64,000 bases of DNA from Rhizobium sp. 32-5/1 (GTDB taxonomy: Bacteria; Pseudomonadota; Alphaproteobacteria; Rhizobiales; Rhizobiaceae), in the NCBI RefSeq assembly GCF_029537235.1, contig NZ_CP120638.1, positions 1 through 64,000 on the forward strand, written 5' to 3'. Each line of letters begins with the position of its first letter. Position 1 is the stretch's first letter. This document shows, one piece after another, positions 1-9,753 of this stretch. The notes beneath the pieces are model-generated. The model made no database searches. It had not been told where the DNA came from and was given only the letters and a program-made list of their open reading frames with translations. The position numbers were made by a program, and so were the translations under genes.

Positions 1-2664
1 ATGAGCGGCGTGAATGAAATCCGGTCGACGTTTCTCGACTACTTCAAGAAGAACGGCCATGAGGTCGTGCAGTCGAGCCCGCTGGTGCCGCGCAACGATC
101 CGACGCTGATGTTCACCAATGCCGGCATGGTGCAGTTCAAGAACGTCTTCACCGGCCTCGAACAGCGTCCCTATTCGACGGCAGCGACTGCGCAGAAATG
201 CGTGCGCGCCGGCGGGAAGCACAACGACCTCGACAATGTCGGCTACACCGCCCGCCACCACACCTTCTTTGAAATGCTGGGCAATTTCTCCTTTGGCGAT
301 TATTTCAAGGAACGGGCGATCGAACTTGCCTGGAACCTGATCACCAAGGATTTCGCCATCGACGCCAAGCGTCTGCTAGTCACCGTCTACCACACGGATG
401 ACGAGGCCTTTGATCTCTGGAAGAAGATTGCCGGTCTTTCCGACGACCGTATCATCCGCATCCCGACCAGCGACAATTTCTGGGCTATGGGCGATACCGG
501 TCCCTGCGGCCCATGCTCCGAAATCTTCTACGATCACGGCGATCATATCTGGGGCGGACCGCCCGGATCCCAGGACGAGGATGGAGATCGCTTCATCGAG
601 ATCTGGAACCTCGTCTTCATGCAGTACGAGCAGGTCACCAAGGAAGAGCGTGTCAATCTCCCGCGCCCGTCGATTGATACCGGCATGGGTCTGGAACGTG
701 TCGCAGCTTTGCTGCAGGGCAAACACGACAATTATGACATCGACCTTTTCCGCGCGCTGATTGCGGCCTCCGAGGAAGCGACCGGCGTCAAGGCCGAAGG
801 CGACCAGCGGGCCAGCCACCGCGTCATCGCCGACCATCTCCGGGCGTCTGCCTTCCTCATCGCCGACGGTGTGCTTCCGTCGAACGAGGGCCGAGGCTAC
901 GTGCTACGCCGCATCATGCGCCGCGCCATGCGCCATGCGCAGCTGCTCGGCGCCCGCGACCCGCTGATGTGGAAGCTTCTGCCGGCGCTTGTCGGCCAGA
1001 TGGGCCGCGCCTATCCGGAACTTTTGCGCGCTGAAGCGCTGATCTCCGAAACGCTGAAGCTCGAGGAAACCCGTTTCCGCAAGACGCTGGAACGCGGCCT
1101 TGGACTGCTGTCCGACGCATCCGCCGATCTTTCGGAAGGTGATCAGTTTGACGGCGAGACCGCCTTTAAACTCCACGACACATATGGGTTCCCGCTCGAC
1201 CTCACCCAGGATGCCCTGCGCGCCAAGGGCGTGAGCGTTGATACGGCGGCGTTTACCGCGGCCATGGAGCGCCAGAAGGCAGAGGCGCGGGCCAGCTGGT
1301 CTGGCTCCGGCGACAAGGCGACGGAGACGATCTGGTACGAGCTGCGTGAAAAGCTCGGCGCGACCGAGTTCCTCGGTTATGACACTGAGACTGCCGAGGG
1401 CGTCGTGCTGGCCGTCGTCAAGGATGGCAAGGTAATTGTCGAGGCGGGCAAGGGTGATACGGTCCAGATCGTTCTCAACCAGACGCCGTTCTACGGCGAA
1501 TCCGGCGGGCAGATGGGCGATACGGGCGTGATCGTTTCTGATGGTGCCAGGCTTACTGTCACCGACACGCAAAAGCGCGGCGAGGGCGTCTTCGTCCATA
1601 CATGTACCGTCGAGGACGGCACGTTGAAGACGGGCGATGCTGTCGCACTCACCGTCGATCATGCTCGTCGCTCACGCCTGCGGGCCAATCATTCGGCGAC
1701 CCACCTGCTTCACGAAGCGCTTCGCGAGGTGCTCGGCACGCACGTGGCGCAGAAGGGCTCGCTTGTTGCGCCCGAGCGCCTGCGGTTCGACGTTTCGCAT
1801 CCAAAGCCGATGACGGCCGAGGAGTTGAAGGTCGTCGAGGAGATGGCCAATGAGATCATTGTCCAGAACACCGCCGTGACCACGCGCCTGATGAGCGTCG
1901 ATGACGCCATTGCCGAGGGTGCGATGGCGCTGTTCGGCGAGAAATACGGCGATGAAGTGCGCGTCGTTTCGATGGGGCAGGGCCTGCGCGGTTCCAAGGC
2001 CAATCGTCCCTATTCGGTCGAACTCTGCGGCGGCACCCATGTCGGCGCTACCGGCGAGATCGGTCTTGTTCGCATCGTTGGCGAAAGTGCTGTCAGTGCC
2101 GGCGTCCGGCGTCTTGAGGCGTTGACCGGGGTTTCGGCCCTTGCCTATCTCAACGAGCAGGACGAGCGGGTGAAGGCCCTGGCAACGACGCTGAAGGTTC
2201 AGCCGCAGGATGTTGCGGCCCGCGTCGAGGCGCTGATGGACGAACGCCGCAAGCTGGAGCGCGAACTGACCGAGGCCAAGAAGAAGCTGGCCTTGGGCGG
2301 CGGCGAGGCCGGCGGTTCCGCCGATCAGGTTCAGGATATCGGCGGCGTCAAATTCCTCGGCAAAGTCGTGACGGGCGTCGATCCGAAGGATCTGAAGAGC
2401 CTGGCTGACGATGGCAAAAAGAGCCTCGGTTCGGGCGTCGTCGCCTTTATCGGCGTATCCAGCGACGGCAAGGCGAGCGCGGTCGTCGCCGTCACCGATG
2501 ATCTGACCGCCAAGGTTAGCGCGGTCGATCTGGTTCGTGTCGCCTCCGCAGCCCTCGGCGGCAAGGGCGGCGGCGGCCGTGCCGATATGGCCCAGGCTGG
2601 TGGCCCCGATGGCGACAAGGCGGCTGATGCCATCCAGGCGGTCGCGACGGCCATCGCCGGCTGA
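1..2664 (+). CDS. alaS: Alanine--tRNA ligase
   Basis: Class II aminoacyl-tRNA synthetase that charges tRNA-Ala in the cytoplasm and edits mischarged Ser/Gly. The 887-residue length is normal for the family. The catalytic core is N-terminal ([18 protein letters not shown], about residues 85-102). The editing domain carries HSATH at 564-568 and CGGTH at 676-680, which together form the zinc site H564/H568/C676/H680. A coiled-coil stretch and a Gly-rich C-terminal domain follow. The window opens exactly on the ATG, so promoter and ribosome binding site lie outside, but the N-terminus [15 protein letters not shown] is the expected family start. A strong hairpin terminator lies just downstream. 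Identity is certain. Confidence 0.98.
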   Translation: MSGVNEIRSTFLDYFKKNGHEVVQSSPLVPRNDPTLMFTNAGMVQFKNVFTGLEQRPYSTAATAQKCVRAGGKHNDLDNVGYTARHHTFFEMLGNFSFGDYFKERAIELAWNLITKDFAIDAKRLLVTVYHTDDEAFDLWKKIAGLSDDRIIRIPTSDNFWAMGDTGPCGPCSEIFYDHGDHIWGGPPGSQDEDGDRFIEIWNLVFMQYEQVTKEERVNLPRPSIDTGMGLERVAALLQGKHDNYDIDLFRALIAASEEATGVKAEGDQRASHRVIADHLRASAFLIADGVLPSNEGRGYVLRRIMRRAMRHAQLLGARDPLMWKLLPALVGQMGRAYPELLRAEALISETLKLEETRFRKTLERGLGLLSDASADLSEGDQFDGETAFKLHDTYGFPLDLTQDALRAKGVSVDTAAFTAAMERQKAEARASWSGSGDKATETIWYELREKLGATEFLGYDTETAEGVVLAVVKDGKVIVEAGKGDTVQIVLNQTPFYGESGGQMGDTGVIVSDGARLTVTDTQKRGEGVFVHTCTVEDGTLKTGDAVALTVDHARRSRLRANHSATHLLHEALREVLGTHVAQKGSLVAPERLRFDVSHPKPMTAEELKVVEEMANEIIVQNTAVTTRLMSVDDAIAEGAMALFGEKYGDEVRVVSMGQGLRGSKANRPYSVELCGGTHVGATGEIGLVRIVGESAVSAGVRRLEALTGVSALAYLNEQDERVKALATTLKVQPQDVAARVEALMDERRKLERELTEAKKKLALGGGEAGGSADQVQDIGGVKFLGKVVTGVDPKDLKSLADDGKKSLGSGVVAFIGVSSDGKASAVVAVTDDLTAKVSAVDLVRVASAALGGKGGGGRADMAQAGGPDGDKAADAIQAVATAIAG

Positions 2665-2686
2665 GATCATTCGTCGCTATTTTCGG

Positions 2687-2714
2687 AAAACCGGGCCGCA
2701 ACGCCCGGTTTTTT
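2687..2714 (+). terminator. Rho-independent terminator of alaS
   Basis: The stem pairs AAAACCGGGC (2687-2696) with GCCCGGTTTT (2702-2711) around a 5-base loop, followed by further T residues. It lies 22 bases after the alaS stop. Confidence 0.9.
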
Positions 2715-2804
2715 GATTCCGTGTGCCAAGCCGGGGAGGCTTCGCAGGATTTGTCAAATCGCACTATGCTTGTTTCTGCGGGTTCGGCTTGCTTGAGGAG
2801 CGAC

Positions 2805-3655
2805 ATGAAGGAAACCAGCATCTGGGCGATATATGAGCGCCGCTTGCGGCGCGTATCGGCCTATATCCATGATCATCTTGATGAGGAGCTCGATCTTGAT
2901 CGGCTCTCGGAGATCGCCTGTCTTTCTCCGCATCACTGGCACCGGGTTTACCGGGCCGTGCATGGCGAGACGCTGGCGGCGACCGTCAAGCGCCTGCGGC
3001 TCCACAGGGCTGCCGGCGATCTGGTCGGCACGGATTTTTCTGTCGAAGAGATAGCGAGACGATCGGGCTACCCCAATCTTCAGTCGTTCAACCGGATTTT
3101 CAAGTGGGTGTTCGGCATGCCGCCTGCGCGGTACCGGAGAGAGGGAGCCACACGATCTTTCAATCGAATCCGCAAAAAGGACTATCCGTAATGTATGATG
3201 TCACACTGAAAACCCTTGCCCCCCGCGAACTCGTCGGGGTGCCCCATGAGGGGTCCTATATGGCGATCGACCGTGCTTTCGAGAGGCTGGGCGGCACGCT
3301 GATGGCGCATAACCTCTTTCGTCCGGACATGTGCATGGTCGGCATCTATCTGGACGATCCGGATCTCGTTCCGGAGGACAGACTGCGTTCCTTCGCCTGC
3401 GTCACCGAAGGACAGCATGTGCCCACACAGGAGACCTTAGTCCACCAGCATCTTGAGGGCGGTGAATATGCCGTCCTCCGGCACAAGGGACCCTATGCCG
3501 ACATGCACAAGGCCTATCAGTGGCTTTACGGGGTCTGGCTGCCGCAATCGGACAGGGAATTCCGCGATACCGTGAGGTTCGAGGAGTACGTCAACAATCC
3601 CCGCGATACCGCACCGACGGAACTGTTGACGGATATCCACCTGCCGCTGAAATAA
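2805..3655 (+). pseudogene. AraC-family regulator with C-terminal GyrI-like effector domain, frame broken by one base
   Basis: The first part (2805-3191, 128 residues) is an AraC/XylS DNA-binding domain with two helix-turn-helix units; the second ends in RSGYPNLQSFNRIFKWVFG. It starts at ATG 2805 behind GAGGAG (2795-2800). The second part (ATG 3191 to 3655, 154 residues) is a GyrI-like small-molecule-binding domain. In the usual family these two domains form one protein of about 285 residues. Adding a single G to the GGG at 3143-3145 joins the frames as RYRREGSHTIFQSNPQKG, the expected linker, so I read this as one gene with a one-base deletion (mutation or sequencing error). As written, the halves are separate ORFs overlapping by one base (TAATG). 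The ligand is unknown; multidrug- or stress-responsive regulators such as Rob/SoxS are relatives. Confidence 0.8.
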
Positions 3656-3661
3656 GGGCCC

Positions 3662-4279
3662 TCACTGCACCTTCGCCATGTCGGCGTCATCAAGCGCGCC
3701 GGCGCGTCTGGCCGGTTCTCTGGAACTCATGCGTTTTGCATAGGTTTCGAAGGCCGGCCGTTTTTCGATCGTGCCGAACTGAAGGCCCCAGGAGAGTTGC
3801 GCACCGATATAGACATCGGCCGCCGAAAAACGCTCTCCGGCGATGAATTCCCGGTTCGAGACGGCGTTTTCCAGCGCATCCATGACATGGTCATAAGTGC
3901 CGTAGCCGACCATGCGCTGTCTTTCGACCGGCACGTCGTTTCCGAGGGAGAGGTTGGTTACCGCGGCTTCGAGCGGGCCTGCCGCAAAGAATAGCCAGCG
4001 GTAATAGTCCGCCCGATCACCGGTTGCGGGCGCGAGCCCGGCCTCAGGGAAGGCGTCGGCAAGATAGGCGCAGATGGCCGCGCATTCCGTGATGATTCTT
4101 TCGCCGTGAACGATGGTCGGGACTTTGCCCATGGGGTTGATACGGCGATAGCTCTCCGATTTCATGCCGGATCCGAAGCCGAGTATTTCGACGCGATAGG
4201 GTTTGCCGACTTCTTCCAGCATCCACCGCGCGATGCGCCCGCGTGACATCGGGTTCGTGTATAGAACCAGTTCATTCAT
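3662..4279 (-). CDS. Glutathione S-transferase family protein
   Basis: A 205-residue cytosolic protein with a thioredoxin-like N-terminal domain (MNELVLYTNPMSRGRIARWM; cis-proline region NPMGKVPTIVHGE at about 49-61; ITECAAICAYLAD at 63-75) and an all-helical C-terminal domain containing FSAADVYIGAQLSWG. This is the standard GST layout. The substrate cannot be told from sequence. It is convergent with the AraC-GyrI gene, with only six bases between the stops, and is probably transcribed alone. Confidence 0.88.
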   Translation of the reverse strand: MNELVLYTNPMSRGRIARWMLEEVGKPYRVEILGFGSGMKSESYRRINPMGKVPTIVHGERIITECAAICAYLADAFPEAGLAPATGDRADYYRWLFFAAGPLEAAVTNLSLGNDVPVERQRMVGYGTYDHVMDALENAVSNREFIAGERFSAADVYIGAQLSWGLQFGTIEKRPAFETYAKRMSSREPARRAGALDDADMAKVQ

Positions 4280-4386
4280 CCCGAAATACTCCTCTTGTTT
4301 TTCCCATTCTCATTTTATAGCTAAAAACCTCCGCAAAATATGACGCGCGCGACAGTAGCCACGCAAAAGGTAGAGGAACTCCGATA

Positions 4387-4926
4387 ATGGGTCTAAACGG
4401 GACGATAAACATCAGGAGATCGCCGGCAAAAATGGCGCTGCTTATCGCAGGCGCGCTTGCCTTCGTCGTGATCGGGATCTGGATCGGCCATATGGGCTAT
4501 GTCGAAGAGGGAGCCGGATCCTTCCGACTTTTCATCGGCATTTTATCCGTCGTGTTTTTCGGTTTTTGCGGCGTGGTCGGCCTGATCAAGCTCTTCGACC
4601 GGAGGGATGCCATTTCGATCCGTCCCGACGGCCTGCTGGTGCCGGACATTTCCCCGTCGGTTATTCGATGGACCGACATCGAGGCTGTGCGTCTTCTTGA
4701 AATCAAACGGCAGAGGATGATCGAGCTGGTGCTTGATCCTGAGGCTAGTCGGCGGCTGCCGCGTAGCCGGTTCGCCCGCATGCTGGAGAACGCCAACCGT
4801 TCGCTCGGAATCCAGGGCCCCTGTATTGCCGGCACCGGTCTTGATCGACCTGTCGAGGAGGTGGCCCGGCTGATTGTCGAAAGGATCGACGCGGCACGCA
4901 GCGCGCCTTCCATCGAGGAACCATAA
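4387..4926 (+). CDS. STM3941-like membrane protein of unknown function
   Basis: A 179-residue protein with two N-terminal membrane segments (about residues 16-35 and 45-66), then a soluble PH-like C-terminal region (ISIRPDGLLVPD...IRWTDIEAVRLLEIK). The pattern, with a cytoplasmic domain holding a beta-strand 'W-x-D-I' motif after two helices, resembles the STM3941 family. Function is unknown. The ATG at 4387 follows a weak purine stretch. It is convergent with icd, and both share the hairpin at 4932-4953. Confidence 0.75.
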   Translation: MGLNGTINIRRSPAKMALLIAGALAFVVIGIWIGHMGYVEEGAGSFRLFIGILSVVFFGFCGVVGLIKLFDRRDAISIRPDGLLVPDISPSVIRWTDIEAVRLLEIKRQRMIELVLDPEASRRLPRSRFARMLENANRSLGIQGPCIAGTGLDRPVEEVARLIVERIDAARSAPSIEEP

Positions 4927-4931
4927 ACAAA

Positions 4932-4953
4932 GAACCCGGCGCGGGCCGGGTTC
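4932..4953. terminator. Bidirectional hairpin between the STM3941-like gene and icd
   Basis: A perfect 9-bp stem GAACCCGGC/GCCGGGTTC with loop GCGG sits in the 53-base convergent intergenic space. T-runs are weak on both strands, so efficiency is uncertain. Confidence 0.75.
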
Positions 4954-4979
4954 TCTGACTGTTTCGTCTTTTAGCTGTC

Positions 4980-6194
4980 TCAGGCGGCCATGGCCTTCTT
5001 GAGGTTCTCGTCGATCTTGTCGAGGAAGCCGGTGGTCGAGAGCCAGGGCTGATCGGGGCCGATGAGCAGCGCCAGGTCCTTGGTCATGAAGCCGCTTTCG
5101 ACGGTATCGACGCAGACCTTTTCGAGCGTGTCGGCAAACCGTGCAAGTTCGGCATTGTCGTCCAGTTTGGCGCGGTGGGCGAGGCCACGGGTCCAGGCGA
5201 AGATCGAGGCGATCGAGTTGGTCGAGGTTTCCTCGCCCTTCTGGTGCTGGCGGTAGTGGCGGGTGACCGTGCCGTGGGCGGCTTCGGCTTCGACCGTCTG
5301 GCCATCCGGGGTCATCAGGACGGAGGTCATCAGGCCGAGCGAGCCAAAGCCCTGAGCGACGATATCGGACTGGACGTCGCCGTCATAGTTCTTGCAGGCC
5401 CAGACGTAACCGCCGGACCACTTGAGCGCCGAGGCGACCATGTCGTCGATCAGGCGGTGTTCGTACCAGATCTTGGCTTCCTTGAACTTGTCGGCGAATT
5501 CGGCGTCGAAGACCTGCTGGAAGATATCCTTGAAGCGGCCGTCATAGACCTTGAGGATTGTGTTCTTGGTCGAGAGATAGACCGGAACGCCACGCTGCAA
5601 CCCGTAGTTCAGCGACGCGCGGGCGAAATCGGTGATCGATTCGTCGAGATTGTACATGCCCATGGCAACGCCGGCGGCCGGTGCGTCATAGACTTCATGT
5701 TCGATTTCCGTACCGTCCTCGCCGACGAACTTCATCGTCAGCTTGCCCTTGCCGGGGAATTTGAAGTCGGTGGCGCGGTACTGGTCACCAAAAGCATGGC
5801 GGCCGACGATGATCGGCTTGGTCCAACCGGGAACCAGACGCGGCACGTTCTTGCAGATGATCGGTTCGCGGAAGATGACGCCGCCGAGAATGTTGCGGAT
5901 CGTGCCGTTCGGCGACTTCCACATCTTCTTCAGGCCGAATTCTTCGACGCGCTGCTCGTCCGGGGTGATGGTGGCGCATTTCACACCGACGCCGTGCTTC
6001 TTGATCGCGTTTGCAGAATCGATCGTCACCTGATCGTTGGTCGCATCGCGATTTTCCATGCCAAGGTCGTAATATTCCAGATCGATATCCAGGTAGGGAT
6101 GGATCAGCTTTTCCTTGATGAACTGCCAGATGATGCGGGTCATTTCATCGCCGTCGAGTTCGACGACCGGATTGGCGACCTTGATCTTTGTCAT
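4980..6194 (-). CDS. icd: Isocitrate dehydrogenase (NADP+)
   Basis: Oxidatively decarboxylates isocitrate to 2-oxoglutarate in the TCA cycle, making NADPH. The 404-residue protein starts at ATG 6194 ([20 protein letters not shown]); the upstream in-frame extension has no family similarity. The substrate-binding stretch [19 protein letters not shown] is intact. The homodimeric eukaryote-like subfamily is typical of rhizobia. The gene reads alone, with about 260 bases of upstream non-coding DNA before the divergent secreted-protein gene. Confidence 0.97.
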   Translation of the reverse strand: MTKIKVANPVVELDGDEMTRIIWQFIKEKLIHPYLDIDLEYYDLGMENRDATNDQVTIDSANAIKKHGVGVKCATITPDEQRVEEFGLKKMWKSPNGTIRNILGGVIFREPIICKNVPRLVPGWTKPIIVGRHAFGDQYRATDFKFPGKGKLTMKFVGEDGTEIEHEVYDAPAAGVAMGMYNLDESITDFARASLNYGLQRGVPVYLSTKNTILKVYDGRFKDIFQQVFDAEFADKFKEAKIWYEHRLIDDMVASALKWSGGYVWACKNYDGDVQSDIVAQGFGSLGLMTSVLMTPDGQTVEAEAAHGTVTRHYRQHQKGEETSTNSIASIFAWTRGLAHRAKLDDNAELARFADTLEKVCVDTVESGFMTKDLALLIGPDQPWLSTTGFLDKIDENLKKAMAA

Positions 6195-6451
6195 GTTGCA
6201 AACCTCTGCATGGGGTTGGACGATAAACGGGGTTGGGCCCCTATAGCATCCAGTTCCCGACAGGCAAAGGCATACAGCGCATGAATCGCCATAGGCTTTC
6301 GATGTATGAGGAGAGACCGCATGAAGGCTCTCGCTCATTGGTGATAACAGTGGCATTCCGGTTCGTCGCTTGGCGATACGCCGCCGGTTGCCACCGGTGA
6401 TCGATTCGCACTAACTGCTCTAAATGTGTTGGGCGAAGGTGGGAGCGCCGG

Positions 6452-6976
6452 ATGAAGAGGATAGCGGCTTGGGTGGCATTGGTCGTGTTGACGGGCTGGA
6501 CGCCGGTTCTTGCAGATGGACGCGAAGAGTTGGTCCGTAGCTATGTGGATCGGATCGTCGTTAATTCGCTTGATGAACCGGATCGCCATCAGGCCTATTT
6601 CACCGAAAGCCAGTTACTGAACGACTTCAGCGGCGATTTCGTCAACACCTATGCTGACGCATTGAAGGCATCCCGCAAGCGGGGCGATCCAGCTTTGTTC
6701 GAGACCGATCCGATGACGGGTGATACCAACCGATGCCCCATCGGCAAGACCGGGATTATCGATCGAACCCGCAGCGACACACGCAACATGCTTGACGTAA
6801 CAATGGAGACGCCGTCCTGCGATGGTGCCCCGGTGCGTTCGATCCGCCTGATGTTTATTCTTGAACAGGACGATCCGTCTTCCGGCCTCTATCGGATCGA
6901 CGATGTGCTGCGGTTCATCGATGAGGGAAACTGGTTTTCGTTGAAGGCGTGGCTGGAGCGGCAGACGAAGCCTTGA
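6452..6976 (+). CDS. Exported protein of unknown function
   Basis: A 174-residue protein with a clear Sec signal peptide (MKRIAAWVALVVLTGWTPVLA, cleavage predicted after ALA-type VLA, residue 21). The mature part is rich in charged residues, has two cysteines (CPIGK; PSCDG) that could pair in the periplasm, and contains no motif I recognise. It lies 81 bases before trmJ on the same strand, so co-transcription is possible but not shown. I cannot assign a function. Confidence 0.75.
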   Translation: MKRIAAWVALVVLTGWTPVLADGREELVRSYVDRIVVNSLDEPDRHQAYFTESQLLNDFSGDFVNTYADALKASRKRGDPALFETDPMTGDTNRCPIGKTGIIDRTRSDTRNMLDVTMETPSCDGAPVRSIRLMFILEQDDPSSGLYRIDDVLRFIDEGNWFSLKAWLERQTKP

Positions 6977-7057
6977 TGCAGCCGTTCCTCTTGCGTTTTG
7001 ATTTTCTCGCCGCTTTGTGCCAGTGAAGCGCCCGAAAGACAGGAAGGCTTTATTGGC

Positions 7058-7891
7058 ATGGCAGGCACGAACAGCGAGCGCGTTCTTCTCACGGAAGGCC
7101 CGGCGATCATTCTGGTGCACCCGCAACTGGGTGAAAACATCGGCATGGTGGCGCGCGCCATGGCGAACTTCGGCCTGTCCGAACTGCGTCTCGTCAGCCC
7201 GCGCGACGGTTGGCCGAGCGAAAAAGCCCGCTCCGCTGCGAGCCGTGCCGATCATGTCATCGATGCGGCCAAGGTCTATGACACACTTCCGGAAGCAATC
7301 GCCGACCTCAATTTCGTCTATGCGACAACGGCGCGCGATCGATATGGCTATAAGCCGGTGCGTTCTCCGCTGGTGGCGGCCGAAACGCTGCGCAACCGCT
7401 TCAACATCGGTGAAGCGACCGGCATCCTGTTTGGGCGCGAGCGCACGGGGCTGACCAACGAAGAAGTGGCGCTGGCCGACGAGATCGTCACGTTTCCGGT
7501 CAACCCCGCCTTCGCCTCCCTCAATCTGGCGCAGGCCGTGCTCTTGATGTCCTACGAGTGGATGAAAACCAGCATGGAATCGCGAGAGGAAACATCCTTC
7601 CAGGCGCTGGAGCAGCAACCGGCGACCAAGGACCAGTTGCAGGGACTTTTCGACCATGTCGAAGAGGCGCTGGAGGCCCGCGGCTATTTCCGGCCGGCCG
7701 CCAAAAAACCGAAATTGATCGACAATCTTCGTGCCGTGTTGACCCGTCCTGCCTTTGCCGAATCCGAAATCCGGCTGGTGCGCGGCATCATCTCGTCACT
7801 CGATCGTTTCACCCGCGAGGCGCCGCGCGGGGCAGGGGCGCCGGACAATTCACGCGCGAAAAAGGCTGACGACAGCGGTGACGAACTCTGA
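7058..7891 (+). CDS. trmJ: TrmJ-like tRNA/rRNA 2'-O-methyltransferase (SPOUT family)
   Basis: SAM-dependent 2'-O-methyltransferase; the closest well-known member, TrmJ, methylates nucleotide 32 of tRNAs. Seen in the 277-residue protein: the N-terminal [20 protein letters not shown], and the SPOUT knot motifs [15 protein letters not shown] and [23 protein letters not shown] 7058 is chosen over an upstream in-frame start because AGGAAGG (7041-7047) lies at the right distance and the family begins there. The 3' end overlaps murI by 14 bases, indicating translational coupling. Target base is inferred from family only. Confidence 0.9.
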   Translation: MAGTNSERVLLTEGPAIILVHPQLGENIGMVARAMANFGLSELRLVSPRDGWPSEKARSAASRADHVIDAAKVYDTLPEAIADLNFVYATTARDRYGYKPVRSPLVAAETLRNRFNIGEATGILFGRERTGLTNEEVALADEIVTFPVNPAFASLNLAQAVLLMSYEWMKTSMESREETSFQALEQQPATKDQLQGLFDHVEEALEARGYFRPAAKKPKLIDNLRAVLTRPAFAESEIRLVRGIISSLDRFTREAPRGAGAPDNSRAKKADDSGDEL

Positions 7892-8675
7892 ACTGAAGCC
7901 GATCCTGGTCTTCGACAGCGGCATTGGCGGCCTGACCGTGCTGCGCGAACTGCGCGTGCTGATGCCGGAGCGGCACTTCATCTATATCGCCGACGATGCC
8001 GGCTTTCCCTATGGCGGCTGGGAGGAAGAGGCGCTGAAGGAACGGGTGATTTCGCTTTTCGGAAAGTTGCTTGCGGATCACGATCCTGAAATCTGCGTCA
8101 TCGCCTGCAACACTGCATTTACGCTTGTCGGGGCCGACCTGCGCGCGGCATTCCCGGACATGCGCTTCGTTGGCACCGTGCCGGCGATCAAACCCGCAGC
8201 CGAGCGCACACGCTCTGGCCTTGTCTCTGTGCTGGCGACGCCCGGTACCGTCAGGCGTGCCTATACCCGCGATCTCATCCAGTCGTTTGCCTCGCAGTGC
8301 CACGTCCGTCTCGTCGGCTCGGAAAATCTCGCCCACATGGCGGAAGCCTATATTCGTGGCGAGCCGATCGATGACGCGGCGGTTCTCTCTGAAATTGCGC
8401 AGTGTTTCGTCGAGAAGGAAGGCAGGAAGACCGATATCGTCGTGCTCGCCTGCACGCATTATCCCTTCATGGCCAATGTCTTCCGCCGCCTGGCGCCCTG
8501 GCCGGTCGATTGGCTGGATCCGGCGGAAGCAATTGCTCGCCGTGCCCGCAGCCTTGTGCCGCTGCCGGATGGTTTCGCTCCGTTGCACGGAATCGACCCC
8601 GCCATTTTCACCTCCGGCAATCCCGATTTCAAGACGCGCCGACTGATGCAGGGGTTCGGCTTGACGGTGAAGTGA
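7878..8675 (+). CDS. murI: Glutamate racemase
   Basis: Interconverts L- and D-glutamate for peptidoglycan synthesis. A GTG start at 7878 gives 265 residues beginning [22 protein letters not shown], matching the family N-terminus; longer in-frame extensions look non-coding. Catalytic cysteines are seen in ACNTAFT (C77) and ACTHYPF (C192), and the DSGIGG loop is intact. It overlaps the end of trmJ, so the two probably form an operon. No terminator is obvious downstream. Confidence 0.95.
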   Translation: MTNSELKPILVFDSGIGGLTVLRELRVLMPERHFIYIADDAGFPYGGWEEEALKERVISLFGKLLADHDPEICVIACNTAFTLVGADLRAAFPDMRFVGTVPAIKPAAERTRSGLVSVLATPGTVRRAYTRDLIQSFASQCHVRLVGSENLAHMAEAYIRGEPIDDAAVLSEIAQCFVEKEGRKTDIVVLACTHYPFMANVFRRLAPWPVDWLDPAEAIARRARSLVPLPDGFAPLHGIDPAIFTSGNPDFKTRRLMQGFGLTVK

Positions 8676-8804
8676 CAGCTTTCTTCTCTATTTCGGCAAG
8701 CGCGAACGGAGATGTGGGGTGCGACGAAACCGCTTTAATATGACAGCCGCATCGCGTAATTCACCCTCTGCAATATTAGTAACATCAAAGTCGGATCATT
8801 CATC

Positions 8805-9536
8805 ATGGACATGAAACTATCCAAGCGTCTTTTATTGAAAGGCGCCTGCTGTGGCGCCTTGACCGGCCTTGCCGCCACTGCGGCGTCAACGGCTTTCGTC
8901 TCCGCTGCTGCTGCTGCAGAGACGGCCCATACTGCGGTGCCCACCGGTCTTTCGCCGGATGAGGCGCTGGCCTTGCTCAAAAAAGGCAATGAGGATTTTG
9001 TCGCCGACAAGGCTCCCGTTCTGCACATCGATCGCAAACGGCGGCTGGAGATTGCCGAGAAGCAGCATCCCTTTGCCGTTCTGGTCGGATGCTCGGACTC
9101 GCGCGTTCCGCCCGAACTGTTGTTCGGCCGCGGTCTTGGCGATCTTTTCATCGTTCGCGTGGCTGGCAACACTGTCGGTCTGACAGGCCTCGGCAGCATC
9201 GAGTATGCCGTGGACCATCTCGGCACGCCGCTGATCGTCGTTCTCGGTCATGAGCGTTGCGGGGCGGTGGGTGCGGCTATCAGCCTCGTCAAGGAGCACG
9301 TCAGCTTCGACACTGCGATCGAGGCGATGGTGGCGCCGATCCTGCCGGCTGTGCTGAAAGCGCAGACAATGGACGGAGACCTGCTGGACAATTCCGTCAG
9401 GGAAAATGTTGCCAACGTCGTGGCCCGTTTGAAAACCACCGGAGGCGTCATCGGGGAAAAGTTGGAAGCAGGAACGCTGAAGATCGTCGGTGCCCGCTAC
9501 GACCTCGACGAGGGCAAGGTCGAGTTCATCGCCTGA
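8805..9536 (+). CDS. Beta-class carbonic anhydrase with export signal
   Basis: Reversibly hydrates CO2 to bicarbonate. Zinc ligands and the catalytic dyad are seen: CSDSR at 96-100 (C96, D98, R100) and HERCG at 149-153 (H149, C152). Unlike cytosolic paralogs, this 243-residue protein has a long N-terminal signal (MDMKLSKRLLLKG, hydrophobic run, AAAAAE cleavage region near residue 39). The SKRLLLKG box resembles a Tat signal with KR in place of RR, consistent with export of a folded metalloenzyme. It appears monocistronic, with a possible hairpin downstream. Confidence 0.92.
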   Translation: MDMKLSKRLLLKGACCGALTGLAATAASTAFVSAAAAAETAHTAVPTGLSPDEALALLKKGNEDFVADKAPVLHIDRKRRLEIAEKQHPFAVLVGCSDSRVPPELLFGRGLGDLFIVRVAGNTVGLTGLGSIEYAVDHLGTPLIVVLGHERCGAVGAAISLVKEHVSFDTAIEAMVAPILPAVLKAQTMDGDLLDNSVRENVANVVARLKTTGGVIGEKLEAGTLKIVGARYDLDEGKVEFIA

Positions 9537-9567
9537 CCAGTGTTTTGGCGGTTTGATACCAAAGTTT

Positions 9568-9607
9568 AAAAGGGGTGACGGCGAACAAATTTGTGCCGCC
9601 ACCTTTT
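9568..9607 (+). terminator. Possible terminator after the carbonic anhydrase gene
   Basis: Imperfect inverted repeat AAAAGGGGTGACGGC (9568-9582) against GCCGCCACCTTTT (9595-9607), with a few bulges and only a short T-run. Weak support. Confidence 0.35.
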
Positions 9608-9753
9608 CGTCCTCCCGGCGATGCGCGCTGCAATTCTGTGGGTTACGATCGATCCTGCGGGCAAAACCGGAGGAACGATGATAAACGTCTTCGAGTGTCA
9701 AGGGGTCGCGACGAAATCCGGCGTGCACTGACAGCTTGAAAACGAGGGTGTGA

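Noticed and set aside
5175..6284. Long plus-strand ORF (369 codons) opposite icd
   Set aside because: It is an antisense shadow caused by high GC and codon bias; the product resembles nothing and icd on the other strand is certain.
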